Origin: Pseudoneobacillus rhizosphaerae
GTDB taxonomy: Bacteria; Bacillota; Bacilli; Bacillales; Cytobacillaceae
Assembly (NCBI RefSeq): GCF_917563885.1
Contig: NZ_CAKJTG010000020.1
Span: 1-64,000, forward strand
Direction of reading: 5' to 3'
DNA length: 64,000 nt
Below, piece after piece: positions 52,118-59,955 of the stretch (its first letter is position 1; the number at the start of each line of letters is the position of its first letter). The notes beneath the pieces are model-generated. The model saw only the letters and a program-made list of their open reading frames with translations, did not search any database and was not told the DNA's origin. The translations under genes were made by a program, and so were the position numbers.

Positions 52118-52132
52118 TGAGAATGATTCTCT
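52118..52132. promoter_or_regulatory. Fur box 1 upstream of feoA
   Basis: TGAGAATGATTCTCT agrees with the 7-1-7 Bacillus Fur consensus TGATAATNATTATCA at most positions and is itself nearly palindromic. It lies about 30 bases ahead of the feoA start. Confidence 0.8.
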
Positions 52133-52148
52133 TTCTTTATAACAGGAA

Positions 52149-52163
52149 TGAAAATGATTTTCA
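52149..52163. promoter_or_regulatory. Fur box 2 upstream of feoA
   Basis: TGAAAATGATTTTCA is a perfect palindrome and differs from the 7-1-7 consensus at two positions. With box 1, 31 bases away, it forms a double operator for iron-dependent repression of feoAB. Confidence 0.85.
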
Positions 52164-52207
52164 GTGCTAAAAGTCACACCTTTTGGTAATACAGCTATCG
52201 ATATTGG

Positions 52208-52265
52208 AAATGTTGAAAAATCGTCATAAAAAAGAGACCAAACCCGAGTTTGGCCTCTACTTATA
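52208..52265 (-). terminator. Intrinsic terminator after thiT
   Basis: AGAGGCCAAACTCGGGTTTGGTCTCTTTTTT on the minus strand is read here as stem AGAGGCCAAAC/GTTTGGTCTCT with six T. It begins just after the thiT stop. Confidence 0.88.
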
Positions 52266-52270
52266 TATTT

Positions 52271-52837
52271 TTAGATCATTTTCTTCGGAGCCGCACTAAT
52301 GACTAGAACGACGATAATCACACAAAGAATGAAATTTGGTAGCATGTAAGTTCCATTATAAATAAAGGAGTAAAGTGCTACTGGTTGACCTTCAGGTGCA
52401 TAACTACCAAAAAAAACTATACCTGTAATAAAATGAGAAATAAATCTTAACAAGCTTCCAAGCAAAATACCCAGAGTTGCAAGTACAATCCACTTTCCTC
52501 TTTGTTTTTGTTGAACTGCATTTTTAATTTGCGATGCAAATAGACCAGCTAAACCAACTACCGAAAATGCAACAAAATAATCGATAAATCCTTGTACTGG
52601 ATGATAAATGGTAGGACCAAATACAAATTGTAGAAGACCTAACAAAAATCCTGCTAAGACCCCACCCTTTACTCCCCAACGATAAGCCATTATGAATATT
52701 GGAACCATTTCAATTGAAACAGATCCACCTTGTGGCCAAACCTTCAAAGGCATCACTTGTGATACAAGGTTTAATAAGAAAGCCAATGACGTAAAGATAG
52801 CAATCTCTACTAAAAATAACGTTTTGTTTTGTTTCAT
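52271..52837 (-). CDS. thiT: Thiamine transporter ThiT (energy-coupling factor S component)
   Basis: A 188-residue membrane protein with six hydrophobic segments. It has the thiamine-binding YuaJ/ThiT signatures KVWPQGGSVSIEMVPIFIMAYRWG (about 32-55) and GPTIYHPVQGFIDY (about 74-87). It captures thiamine for import with the shared ECF module (not in this window). ATG 52837 follows AAGGGGGAAACGGAG; the frame extending to 52969 is leader RNA. Controlled by the TPP riboswitch upstream. Confidence 0.92.
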   Translation of the reverse strand: MKQNKTLFLVEIAIFTSLAFLLNLVSQVMPLKVWPQGGSVSIEMVPIFIMAYRWGVKGGVLAGFLLGLLQFVFGPTIYHPVQGFIDYFVAFSVVGLAGLFASQIKNAVQQKQRGKWIVLATLGILLGSLLRFISHFITGIVFFGSYAPEGQPVALYSFIYNGTYMLPNFILCVIIVVLVISAAPKKMI

Positions 52838-52900
52838 TCTCCGTTTCCCCCTTAAAATTTGGGTAAACGTTGAATCATAACCCTTTTTGTCATGTGTCAA

Positions 52901-52935
52901 AGCTGTTTTCGCAAAGAAATTTGCTTTTCGAACTA
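52901..52935. mobile_element. Solo left-end fragment of the ISL3-like MITE
   Basis: AGCTGTTTTCGCAAAG, TTTG and CTTTTCGAAC match the left end of the MITE at 54499, about 30 of 36 bases identical. No right end follows. It lies in the thiT leader between the riboswitch terminator and the ribosome site, so it is transcribed as 5' UTR. Confidence 0.55.
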
Positions 52936-52957
52936 AATCTGAAGCATTTCTATCCAA

Positions 52958-53011
52958 CAAAAAAAACAATGTTGGAGGTTTGGATGGTCCACATTGTTTC
53001 TATCCCAAACC
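52958..53011 (-). terminator. TPP riboswitch expression platform
   Basis: On the minus strand AACAATGT (52991-52998) pairs with ACATTGTT (52965-52972) and is followed by TTTTTT. Its loop contains CCAAACC (52977-52983), which can pair with GGTTTGG (53005-53011) at the aptamer exit to make an antiterminator. A transcription-OFF switch is inferred. Confidence 0.72.
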
Positions 53012-53098
53012 ACATCCCTACGCTAGCATTAACTAACAGGTTCTAAGGGTTAGAACTCAAACGCTCACTCTCAGCCGATTTAACGGCTCCCCTTGTGG
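53006..53098 (-). promoter_or_regulatory. TPP (THI-box) riboswitch aptamer
   Basis: Minus-strand signatures occur in order: AAGGGGAGCCG, CGGCTGAGAGTGAG, ACCCTTAGAACCTGTTAGTTA, AATGCTAGCGTAGGGA. These are the conserved TPP-binding segments (CUGAGA and GCGUAGGGA). Position directly upstream of thiT confirms the assignment. Thiamine pyrophosphate should lower thiT transcription. Confidence 0.93.
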
Positions 53099-53356
53099 AA
53101 ATATTTAATTTTTACAACAACTTGACTATACATCGTTTACTTCAGCATTACAAGTAAAACATTTTTATAATGACTTAAGTTCTATTCACTTGGAGGCAAA
53201 ATTCGAAAAACACTAGGATAATTATTAAAAATATATACCATTCGTCACAACTTCTTATTTTTCTACAAAAGTCGATAAAGGAAAATGCCAAAACAACTCG
53301 AATACTATACATAACATAGAAACATTCTATACTGTTTCGTGAATATGGAGGTTTGC

Positions 53357-54481
53357 ATGTTATCTGAAACGAAATCAAAACTTGTTGACTATTTAGAGAG
53401 CCGTAAGGAAGATATATTAAATGAGTGGAGCAAAAAAATAATTATCTCCACAAATGACCCATTTGCAGATCAAATCCGTTTGAATGGGGAGTCTATGTTC
53501 ATCCTTATCCAGAACATTGTTTCTGCTGATGAATATGATCTTGATGAACATCTTCAAAAACTTGCTACACGAATTGCAACAGAAAGAGTGCAAGCAAATA
53601 TTAATATTGGGGATTTTGTTTTTAATGTAAGTATGGGAAGATCCATTGTATATCAACAATTAACAGAGTCCGGTCAGGAATGGGATGATCTTCAGAAAAC
53701 CATTAATATGATTAATTATTGCTTTGATAAGTTTTTATATTTTGCGGTTTCTGCCTATACAGATGTAAAAAATAAAATCATTGAAGAAAAAACACAATTT
53801 ATCGATTCTACTCACAAGGACCGGTTAACTCTACTTGGTCAAATGACTTCTAGTTTCGTTCATGAATTTAGAAATCCACTAACATCAGTTCAAGGCTTTA
53901 TTCAGCTAATTAAATCGGAAAATCCCGAAATGAAATATCTCGATATCATTTCCAACGAGCTAGAACAACTCAATTTTAGAATTTCACAATTTCTTTTATT
54001 ATCTAAAAAGGAATTAATTGGAAAAGAAAAGACTTCTTTTTATTTAAATAAGTTGATAGAAGAAGTTCTTGTCTTTCTATATCCGAGTATATTGGACAGT
54101 AAGGTTAAGATACTAAAAGACTTAGAGACAGACGTTAACCTTTTCGGTTACGTTGATGAGATTCGTCAAGTGCTCATCAATATCATTTTCAATGCAATCG
54201 ACGTAATCTGTCATTATCCTAGTGAGGAACCAATCATCGAAATTAAAACGATGCTTATTCCAAATTCCTTTATTCAAATCAGTATCAGTAATAATGGACC
54301 GATGATTCCTAAAGAGCATCAAAAAACTATTTTCGAACCGTTTTTTACAACCAAAAAACTTGGTACAGGTCTAGGACTATTCGTTAGCTCAGAAATCATT
54401 GAAAAGCATAAAGGAGTTTTAACCTGTAAATCGAGTTGTGACCAAACCATTTTTTCTATTCTGCTTCCATTAAATCAATAA
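53357..54481 (+). CDS. Sensor histidine kinase, sporulation-kinase-like
   Basis: A 374-residue cytosolic kinase without membrane segments. The N-terminal all-helical domain (about 1-150) resembles the HisK_N-type domain found in some Bacillus kinases. HisKA follows with phospho-His169 in SSFVHEFRNPLTSVQGF. The HATPase has an N box NIIFNAIDVI, G1-like SNNGPMIP, F box FEPFFTTK and G2 GTGLGLFVSS. No response regulator is adjacent, so an orphan kinase feeding the phosphorelay (Spo0F) is plausible. ATG 53357 follows GGAGG. Confidence 0.83.
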   Translation: MLSETKSKLVDYLESRKEDILNEWSKKIIISTNDPFADQIRLNGESMFILIQNIVSADEYDLDEHLQKLATRIATERVQANINIGDFVFNVSMGRSIVYQQLTESGQEWDDLQKTINMINYCFDKFLYFAVSAYTDVKNKIIEEKTQFIDSTHKDRLTLLGQMTSSFVHEFRNPLTSVQGFIQLIKSENPEMKYLDIISNELEQLNFRISQFLLLSKKELIGKEKTSFYLNKLIEEVLVFLYPSILDSKVKILKDLETDVNLFGYVDEIRQVLINIIFNAIDVICHYPSEEPIIEIKTMLIPNSFIQISISNNGPMIPKEHQKTIFEPFFTTKKLGTGLGLFVSSEIIEKHKGVLTCKSSCDQTIFSILLPLNQ

Positions 54482-54498
54482 AGTTGGTCATTAATTTT

Positions 54499-54659
54499 GG
54501 CTGTTTTCGCAAAGATTGTTGCTTTTCGAACCGAGTTTAATCCCGTATTATTTATGGCTTCGTGGCATCTTTTCGTATCTTTTTGAAATTTTCATGTGCT
54601 AGTCTTTTGTTTTGTCGCTTATGTTAGTAGCAATAGCAACAAAGTTTACGAAAAGAGCC
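54499..54659. mobile_element. 161-bp MITE, copy 2, with 8-bp target duplication
   Basis: Ends GGCTGTTTTCGCAAAGATTG and, inverted, GGCTCTTTTCGTAAACTTTG. Flanked by exact direct repeats TTAATTTT at 54491-54498 and 54660-54667. This marks a transposition event and fixes the ends. Nearly full-length match to 4738-4897. The element supplies the sequence just upstream of the GNAT gene's ribosome site. Confidence 0.88.
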
Positions 54660-54697
54660 TTAATTTTAGAATCACTGGTTTTAGGAGTTGGTTTAAA

Positions 54698-55243
54698 GTG
54701 TTTACACTAAAGGTCGATCAGGAAATTGAATTGCAATTATTTCAACACCATCATGCAAATGAGCTTTTCGATTTAGTTGATCAAAATCGCTTTTACTTGC
54801 GGCAATGGTTGCCGTGGGTTGACTCTATGGACTCTCCCTTTCAATATCATACTATTATCCCAATGTGGTTAAAGCAATTTGCAGATAACCAAGGCTTTAA
54901 TTTAGGTGTAAGATACAAAGGCACTTTAGTAGGAGCGATTGGAATTCATCAAATTGACTGGAGAAATCAAATGACCACGATTGGCTACTATTTGGGAGAA
55001 GGCAATCAAGGAAAAGGCATTATGACTAAAGCTGTGCAAGCACTCCTTAACTATGTTTTCTTTCAGCTCAAGTTAAATAGGGTTGAAATTCGTTGTGGAG
55101 AACGGAACTATAAGAGTAGAGCGATTCCAGAAAGACTAGGTTTTACCCAAGAGGGAATCATTCGTGATGGTGAAAATCTATATGGACATTATCATCATTT
55201 AATTATTTATAGCATGTTGAAAAGAGAATGGATTAAAGGGTAA
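54698..55243 (+). CDS. RimL/RimJ-type GNAT N-acetyltransferase
   Basis: 181 residues. The GNAT core includes FNLGVRYKGTLVGAIGIHQID (about 67-87) and the acetyl-CoA-binding loop YYLGEGNQGKGIMTKAV (about 98-114), followed by NRVEIRCGERNYKSRAIPERLGF. It resembles YdaF and ribosomal-protein serine acetyltransferases and may acetylate a protein N-terminus or a small amine. GTG 54698 with AGGAG is the likely start; the upstream frame from 54596 lies within the MITE. The MITE insertion therefore ends 38 bases before the gene. Confidence 0.85.
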   Translation: MFTLKVDQEIELQLFQHHHANELFDLVDQNRFYLRQWLPWVDSMDSPFQYHTIIPMWLKQFADNQGFNLGVRYKGTLVGAIGIHQIDWRNQMTTIGYYLGEGNQGKGIMTKAVQALLNYVFFQLKLNRVEIRCGERNYKSRAIPERLGFTQEGIIRDGENLYGHYHHLIIYSMLKREWIKG

Positions 55244-55595
55244 TCAATATAGTAACTCATCATAAAAAAGTAGCCTTATTAGCACTTAAAGGGGTCGGGT
55301 GAAGAGGAGGAAACGTCAATTCACACCCGCTTTGACATTGAAATTAACACATCAATTAGAACACTTACAATTGTTGTTAAGATAACATTTATAGCATTTT
55401 GTATGACAATTTAGTAAGAAAATTATCGTACAAATTAAAAACAGCACATAAATTTATGTGCTGTCTTTAAACATTGCTAAAATCTTTATCAAAAAGATTG
55501 TTAATTAATAAAAAAGATTATCTTTTATCTCGTTTTTTAAAATAAACTAGAGTATAATTTTTAAGGAATATTTACCAAATAAGGGAGGGAATGTT
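55244..55595. other. Intergenic region with one terminator hairpin
   Basis: 350 bases without a supported gene. AACAGCACATAAA pairs with TTTATGTGCTGT at about 55439-55466, followed by CTTT, a probable terminator of the GNAT transcript. A GAAGAGGAGGAAACG stretch near 55301 looks like a ribosome site but is followed by no sizeable frame. Confidence 0.6.
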
Positions 55596-56318
55596 ATGTT
55601 AATTTTTGGCGGAATTATTCTTATATTTTTACTATTTGTTTACCCATTTCAAGATATTAAATATACAAAAAAAGTAAAAGAAACGGGCAATTGGGAAGAA
55701 AAAAGAGAATATTTTCTGTTTATCATGAAAAGTGAATGGTTTTTGACCTTTTTAATTTTGATTGGGGCTGCCGCTTTTTCAGTATCATGGACAGAGTTCG
55801 GATTAAAAATTCCAAATGAAAACACTTCAAAATTACTAGGTATGTTTTTGGGATTTATTATAGGTGTCCTATTTTTAGTCTTGGTTTTATTTAGGCTTCC
55901 GTTTTATAAGAAGAGAATGGATAAACAAATGGAAAATATTAGTTTTTTAGCCCCTGCGAATAAAAGAGAACGAAATTGGGGGTTAGCTTCAAGTGTAACT
56001 GCTGGTATTTGTGAAGAAATCATTTATCGTGGATTTGTTATATTTTATTTACAAAGTCTACCCTTTGATCTATCTTTACCCGTAGTTTTAGTGTTATCTG
56101 CCTTAATTTTCGGATTTGGACATATTTATCAGGGGTGGAAAGGGTTTCTCTTAACAAGTTTTCTTGGTTTTGTATTTGCAAGAGTATATGTAATGACAGA
56201 TTCTCTTTTATTTCCAATAATATTACACATTATTATTGATGCACGTTTCTTCTTGATGCAAAAGCTAAAGAACGAGAATCATGATAATGTTCATCAAGAG
56301 TTTAAAAATCTAATATGA
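55596..56318 (+). CDS. CPBP-family intramembrane metalloprotease (Abi/CAAX-like)
   Basis: A 240-residue protein with about six membrane helices. CPBP motifs are EEIIYRGF (Glu-Glu...Arg, about 143-150), FGFGHIYQGWKGF (His in the second motif, about 173-185) and the terminal HIIIDARFF (about 213-221). Such proteins are putative prenyl-protein or bacteriocin-immunity proteases. No bacteriocin genes are adjacent. AAGGGAGGG precedes the ATG. Followed by an 18-bp-armed palindrome. Confidence 0.85.
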   Translation: MLIFGGIILIFLLFVYPFQDIKYTKKVKETGNWEEKREYFLFIMKSEWFLTFLILIGAAAFSVSWTEFGLKIPNENTSKLLGMFLGFIIGVLFLVLVLFRLPFYKKRMDKQMENISFLAPANKRERNWGLASSVTAGICEEIIYRGFVIFYLQSLPFDLSLPVVLVLSALIFGFGHIYQGWKGFLLTSFLGFVFARVYVMTDSLLFPIILHIIIDARFFLMQKLKNENHDNVHQEFKNLI

Positions 56319-56350
56319 ATTAATAAAAGCAGATGGATACGAATTTGTTA

Positions 56351-56392
56351 TGACCCCCAAAAGTTAGATTGAATTCTAACTTTTGGGGGTCA
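56351..56392. repeat. Palindrome resembling two abutted IS3/IS150-type ends
   Basis: TGACCCCCAAAAGTTAGA (56351-56368) and its exact complement TCTAACTTTTGGGGGTCA (56375-56392) are separated by TTGAAT. CCCCCAAAAGTTAGA is like the terminal repeat of IS150-group elements, with the tips facing outward, as if all interior sequence was lost. It also serves as a hairpin 30 bases after the CPBP gene. Confidence 0.6.
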
Positions 56393-56522
56393 CATCAAAT
56401 CTTCTGCTTTTTCTATTGCAAATTTCCTGTTAAAACATTGACGATTCACTATGCGAATTCCGCTGTGAATAAGTATTTTCTCCCTATCAACCGAACCCGT
56501 TAATTAACAATGGCTACTTTTT

Positions 56523-56789
56523 TTATAGTTTTTTAAGCTTCCATACTCTTAACACATGTCCACCGCAACCACACTGATCAATATATTTAAGCCTAACGGT
56601 TTCATTATACATTTTTTCTATTAGTGGCTGAAGGTACTCTACTGGGTCCCCAAAGTTTGCACTCGTTACGAGGTTCACAAAATATCCTGGTTTGGTTATT
56701 TCAACTGCCTCTAAGGCATCTTTTAATAGTAGATCGATGTCATTCTCATACTCGTCATGTTCTAGGTCTTTTGTCCAATCCTTTTCCAT
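56523..56789 (-). CDS. Hypothetical protein with CGCGGHVLRV C-terminal motif
   Basis: 88 residues, soluble. The first half is acidic (WTKDLEHDEYENDIDLLL) and the end is YIDQCGCGGHVLRVWKLKKL. The CGCGGHV motif has a Cys-Cys-His arrangement that could bind a metal. A GGAGAT site lies upstream. Co-directional with the coiled-coil gene 15 bases upstream, so they probably form an operon. Family not recognised. Confidence 0.72.
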   Translation of the reverse strand: MEKDWTKDLEHDEYENDIDLLLKDALEAVEITKPGYFVNLVTSANFGDPVEYLQPLIEKMYNETVRLKYIDQCGCGGHVLRVWKLKKL

Positions 56790-56804
56790 AATATCTCCTT
56801 TAGA

Positions 56805-57119
56805 CTAGTGAGCTGTATTAGCTTGTTGTTTCTTTAACATAATAATTTCCTCTTCTGCTCTGCCAATTTTGATAAGATGTGAATCTAAACGCTTATGAAT
56901 CGTTCTGAGTTCATCGTTAGGGTTAAAGGTGAAATTTTCTTTTAGCTCTTCTAAAGTATCCTTAATATCGGAAAGATCAATTTGATTGACCGCAACACGG
57001 TGCTCTATACTATCAACCTTTTCTAAACGAGCAAGTCTTTTTTCAATATTTCCTAATTTATCATTATATGAGAGGATAACGGTTTTCATTTCCTCTAATG
57101 CTTTCATTACTTGATCCAT
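56805..57119 (-). CDS. Hypothetical coiled-coil protein
   Basis: 104 residues, almost entirely heptad-like (LEEMKTVILSYNDKLGNIEKRLARLEKV, then KDTLEELKENF and HLIKIGRAEEEIIMLKKQQ). No catalytic motif. AGAGGGG sits upstream of the ATG. First of a two-gene unit with the CGCGGHV protein. It may act as a scaffold; not recognised. Confidence 0.72.
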   Translation of the reverse strand: MDQVMKALEEMKTVILSYNDKLGNIEKRLARLEKVDSIEHRVAVNQIDLSDIKDTLEELKENFTFNPNDELRTIHKRLDSHLIKIGRAEEEIIMLKKQQANTAH

Positions 57120-57211
57120 TTTACATTTCCCCTCTGCGCTTTATATATTATTTATATTTTTATATTAACATCTTTTTCACTATCAAGATGTTACAAAAAA
57201 AGCAACAAATT

Positions 57212-57265
57212 TTTTAGCACATTAAAGCGCTGAGGGACAGTCCCTCAGCGCTTTAATGTGCTAAA
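57212..57265. repeat. GGGACAGTCCC palindromic repeat, copy 2 (terminator of DUF4173 gene)
   Basis: TTTTAGCACATTAAAGCGCT and its complement enclose GAGGGACAGTCCCTC. It overlaps the stop region of the DUF4173 gene and ends in a T-run on the minus strand. Same architecture as copies 1 and 3, with arm differences compensated on both sides (GCGCTGAGGG/CCCTCAGCGC). Confidence 0.8.
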
Positions 57266-58721
57266 ATTCAGTTTCTTTTAGCTTATTATATGCTTTTTCC
57301 CTGGACCAATTCCATTCCCACCAACCAGATTCATCTTTTACTGCTACTTGTTTTCGTTCCCTTAATAATTGCCGCAATTGTGGGACGTTTGGGTTTTCCT
57401 CAAATAGCTCGATTAACCCTGAAATACCTGTGAAACCTAAGCTATTTAAATAGTGGATATCGACCTTTCCCGTCTTTTCAAATCGCTCTAGATTCTCATT
57501 TACGACCATTTGGTCAATATTGCTGACATTTAACAATGAATAATAAATCAAGCCTGAAAGAAGGAAAAAATGGATAAGTGATAAACGATCTAACCATATT
57601 TTTAAGAATGTATAAACTAATAAAATCAACACATACAGCATAAAGGAATGGGCCAAAACTCGAGAAAAGGTAAATCCATAAGCTTCCTCATACATCATTA
57701 ATCTAAGGAACGCAGATATCAACATGACGCCTGTAAAACCCACGAGGGTGCTTAATAATCCCCTTGTCATTCGTTGTTTCCACTGCTGTTGATGTTTCAT
57801 TAGTGACAGAACAATGACTAATATAGACAGATTTAAAAGAATTACCACTAATAATTCAAAAAATCCTCTCCTTGCATATTCAGCATAAGTAAATCCTGTT
57901 TCGAGTTGATTGTTAAATAAATACCGAAATTGGACGATGGTAAATAACAAATAGACAAGGTTAAGACTAATTAATAGCGTCCAAATAATAATCGGATCCC
58001 ATGCAAAATAGCGGCGTACCCCAATCTGTTGATCCAGTGAAAAGGATTTATAGTAAAGAACTTGCAAAAAGGAAAATATAGTAAAGGTGAAAAATAATAT
58101 CACGATAAGCCTAATCACTTCATCACCAATTTCGAAATTAAACACTTTTCCTGGAAAATTAATAATAATTTTCCTAAACTCTAAATCGGCTGATGACAAT
58201 AGAATTAAAACCATAAACATAATTGGAGCCGTGATAAGGAGTCCGATAAATACTTTTTTCACAACCTGATAAGATTGCTCATTTACTCCTCTTTTTAACT
58301 TACGTATATTTTCAGAAAAAAGCTGCTTTGTAAATCCAATGGACTTACCTATCGTTTTCAAAATAATAGCTAGAAAACTCCAGTGGTACCAAATGGTTTT
58401 TGGCTTACCCGTAATGAGTACCAGTTGCACAACTATTAAAAATGGGATGATCAATATATTCAACATCCAAAATAACAAACTATTATTCAAAAAAAACGTG
58501 CTTGTTAAAACCCAAGTACAAATCATTAGTAATGTACCGAGGCGCATATTCGCTAATGGGCGATTTCGAAATCTTAGTATAAATACAGTGTAAAAAGTAG
58601 CTAAAAACAAAAATATAGAAACTCCACCAAAATAGTTTTCAATCATTTGTTGGAATGCAATTCCTAGACAAAGACATGCCAAGAAAAAATAGAAGTCCCT
58701 ATTTCCTAATAGTGCTTTCAT
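57261..58721 (-). CDS. DUF4173/DUF4153-type polytopic membrane protein
   Basis: 486 residues with about twelve to thirteen hydrophobic segments and a short soluble C-terminus ending WWEWNWSREKAYNKLKE. The middle has QVLYYKSFSLDQ and FTYAEYARRGFFELL, which are family signatures. Function unknown. ATG 58721 follows GAGGAGGTAATTG. It is downstream of the PadR/HAAS pair on the same strand, separated by about 70 bases, and may belong to that regulon. Confidence 0.82.
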   Translation of the reverse strand: MKALLGNRDFYFFLACLCLGIAFQQMIENYFGGVSIFLFLATFYTVFILRFRNRPLANMRLGTLLMICTWVLTSTFFLNNSLLFWMLNILIIPFLIVVQLVLITGKPKTIWYHWSFLAIILKTIGKSIGFTKQLFSENIRKLKRGVNEQSYQVVKKVFIGLLITAPIMFMVLILLSSADLEFRKIIINFPGKVFNFEIGDEVIRLIVILFFTFTIFSFLQVLYYKSFSLDQQIGVRRYFAWDPIIIWTLLISLNLVYLLFTIVQFRYLFNNQLETGFTYAEYARRGFFELLVVILLNLSILVIVLSLMKHQQQWKQRMTRGLLSTLVGFTGVMLISAFLRLMMYEEAYGFTFSRVLAHSFMLYVLILLVYTFLKIWLDRLSLIHFFLLSGLIYYSLLNVSNIDQMVVNENLERFEKTGKVDIHYLNSLGFTGISGLIELFEENPNVPQLRQLLRERKQVAVKDESGWWEWNWSREKAYNKLKETEF

Positions 58722-58793
58722 TTCAATTACCTCCTCCTCAATACCTTTATATTCTATATACAAAGAATTACGATGTATATGGATAAAAAAATT

Positions 58794-59432
58794 TTATTGA
58801 ACTGAAGCTTTTTTCCCCCAAAAATAACCCAATGTACATATTGGATAGAGGATACAAGTAAACGCTACGCAAACAATGATAAATTTTTTATTTAAAAGTG
58901 GTTCAAACCATTCATGCGGAATAATATGAAAAACGATTAAGTACATTAGAGCTAAATTTGGAATAATGGACAAAAGAAAAGTTTTTACCATTAGATTCTT
59001 GCCATTAGGTCCAAATGCTCTTCCTATTTCATAGCCTAGTAATCCCCAAAACAGTATATATACTAAAATAATAATTCCTGAAATAGAGGTTAATTTCTGC
59101 CAAATAGCACCCGTCCAACCCCATTTGAAATAATTATGTAAAGCGGTTAATAGAAATCCGAAAGAGAAAAACAAAAGGTTAACAATTACAAAATTCCATT
59201 TCGTCTTATTAGGTGTAATGGACATTTCTTCTTTCCATGATTCCAAAATTTCTTCAGGTGTACCGAGCCGTTCAATAATATAGTCCATGTCGGTTTGAGA
59301 AATCCCTAAACAAGGTTTCTCATCAAGTAGTTCAGTAATATGCAGTTCATATTCCTTTATGATTTCATTCTTTTTAGGATGGTTCTGTAGTCCTATTTCC
59401 AGTTTGGTGAGAAATTCTTCTTTATCGATCAT
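58794..59432 (-). CDS. HAAS-domain membrane protein (DUF1700-like)
   Basis: 212 residues. The N-terminal HAAS domain (about 1-70) is [31 protein letters not shown] then [13 protein letters not shown]. Four membrane helices follow. Such proteins are usually encoded with a PadR regulator that they may titrate at the membrane. Here the ATG overlaps the PadR stop by four bases. Role in envelope stress is possible but unproven. Confidence 0.82.
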   Translation of the reverse strand: MIDKEEFLTKLEIGLQNHPKKNEIIKEYELHITELLDEKPCLGISQTDMDYIIERLGTPEEILESWKEEMSITPNKTKWNFVIVNLLFFSFGFLLTALHNYFKWGWTGAIWQKLTSISGIIILVYILFWGLLGYEIGRAFGPNGKNLMVKTFLLSIIPNLALMYLIVFHIIPHEWFEPLLNKKFIIVCVAFTCILYPICTLGYFWGKKASVQ

Positions 59433-59761
59433 GTTTCATTTCCCTTTATTACTTTTCCCATCACCTGCACAAAACGATTCCATTCGTTTGTTTTTTCCTG
59501 GAGAAGCTTCTTTCCTTCAGCAGTTATCTGATAATATTTCCGTGCTGGGCCTTTTTCTTGCTCTTCCCAATAACACTTTACATATTCCTGGTTTTCAAGC
59601 TTATGTAAAGCTGGATATAACGTACCTTCCTTAACTTGAAGATGATGCTCACTTCGTTGATCAAGTACCTTTACAAGTTCATAGCCATACATATCCTTCT
59701 CATTTAAAAGCTTGAGTAAAATAAGTGAAGTGCTCCCTTTCACTAATTCACGATTAAACAT
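59429..59761 (-). CDS. PadR family transcriptional regulator
   Basis: 110 residues, winged-helix PadR type: [30 protein letters not shown] (about 9-38), [19 protein letters not shown] (about 43-61) and [15 protein letters not shown] (about 73-87). Represses its own operon in the family. First gene of padR-HAAS(-DUF4173). It starts divergently from ytvI, with repeat copy 3 in between. Confidence 0.9.
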   Translation of the reverse strand: MFNRELVKGSTSLILLKLLNEKDMYGYELVKVLDQRSEHHLQVKEGTLYPALHKLENQEYVKCYWEEQEKGPARKYYQITAEGKKLLQEKTNEWNRFVQVMGKVIKGNET

Positions 59762-59814
59762 TTTCTCACCACCTACATAGAATTATGAGGTATCCTAAAT
59801 CCAATGTCAACATT

Positions 59815-59870
59815 CTTTAACACTTTAAAGCACCCGGGGACTGTCCCCACATACTTTAAAGTGTTAAAGT
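59815..59870. repeat. GGGACAGTCCC palindromic repeat, copy 3 (CTGTCC variant)
   Basis: CTTTAACACTTTAAAG and CTTTAAAGTGTTAAAG are the outer arms, enclosing GGGGACTGTCCCC and an asymmetric CACCC/CATA stretch. It lies in the divergent region between padR and ytvI, not after a gene, so termination cannot be its general purpose. Confidence 0.75.
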
Positions 59871-59955
59871 TATTTTTTCTTTCAATATAAATATACATTC
59901 AGGTGATTACACTCTATAATAATGTTAATTGAGCTTTGAGGAGAGTTATCTTTAC

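Noticed and set aside
52838-52969. N-terminal extension of ThiT
   Set aside because: The stretch is riboswitch terminator, MITE fragment and leader. The ATG at 52837 has a strong ribosome site and gives the standard ThiT length.
53175-53378. 67-residue minus-strand frame upstream of the histidine kinase gene
   Set aside because: AT-rich with no ribosome site; overlaps the kinase promoter and start. Not supported as coding.
54596-54697. N-terminal extension of the GNAT protein
   Set aside because: These 34 codons are mostly MITE sequence. A GTG with AGGAG at 54698 gives the family length.
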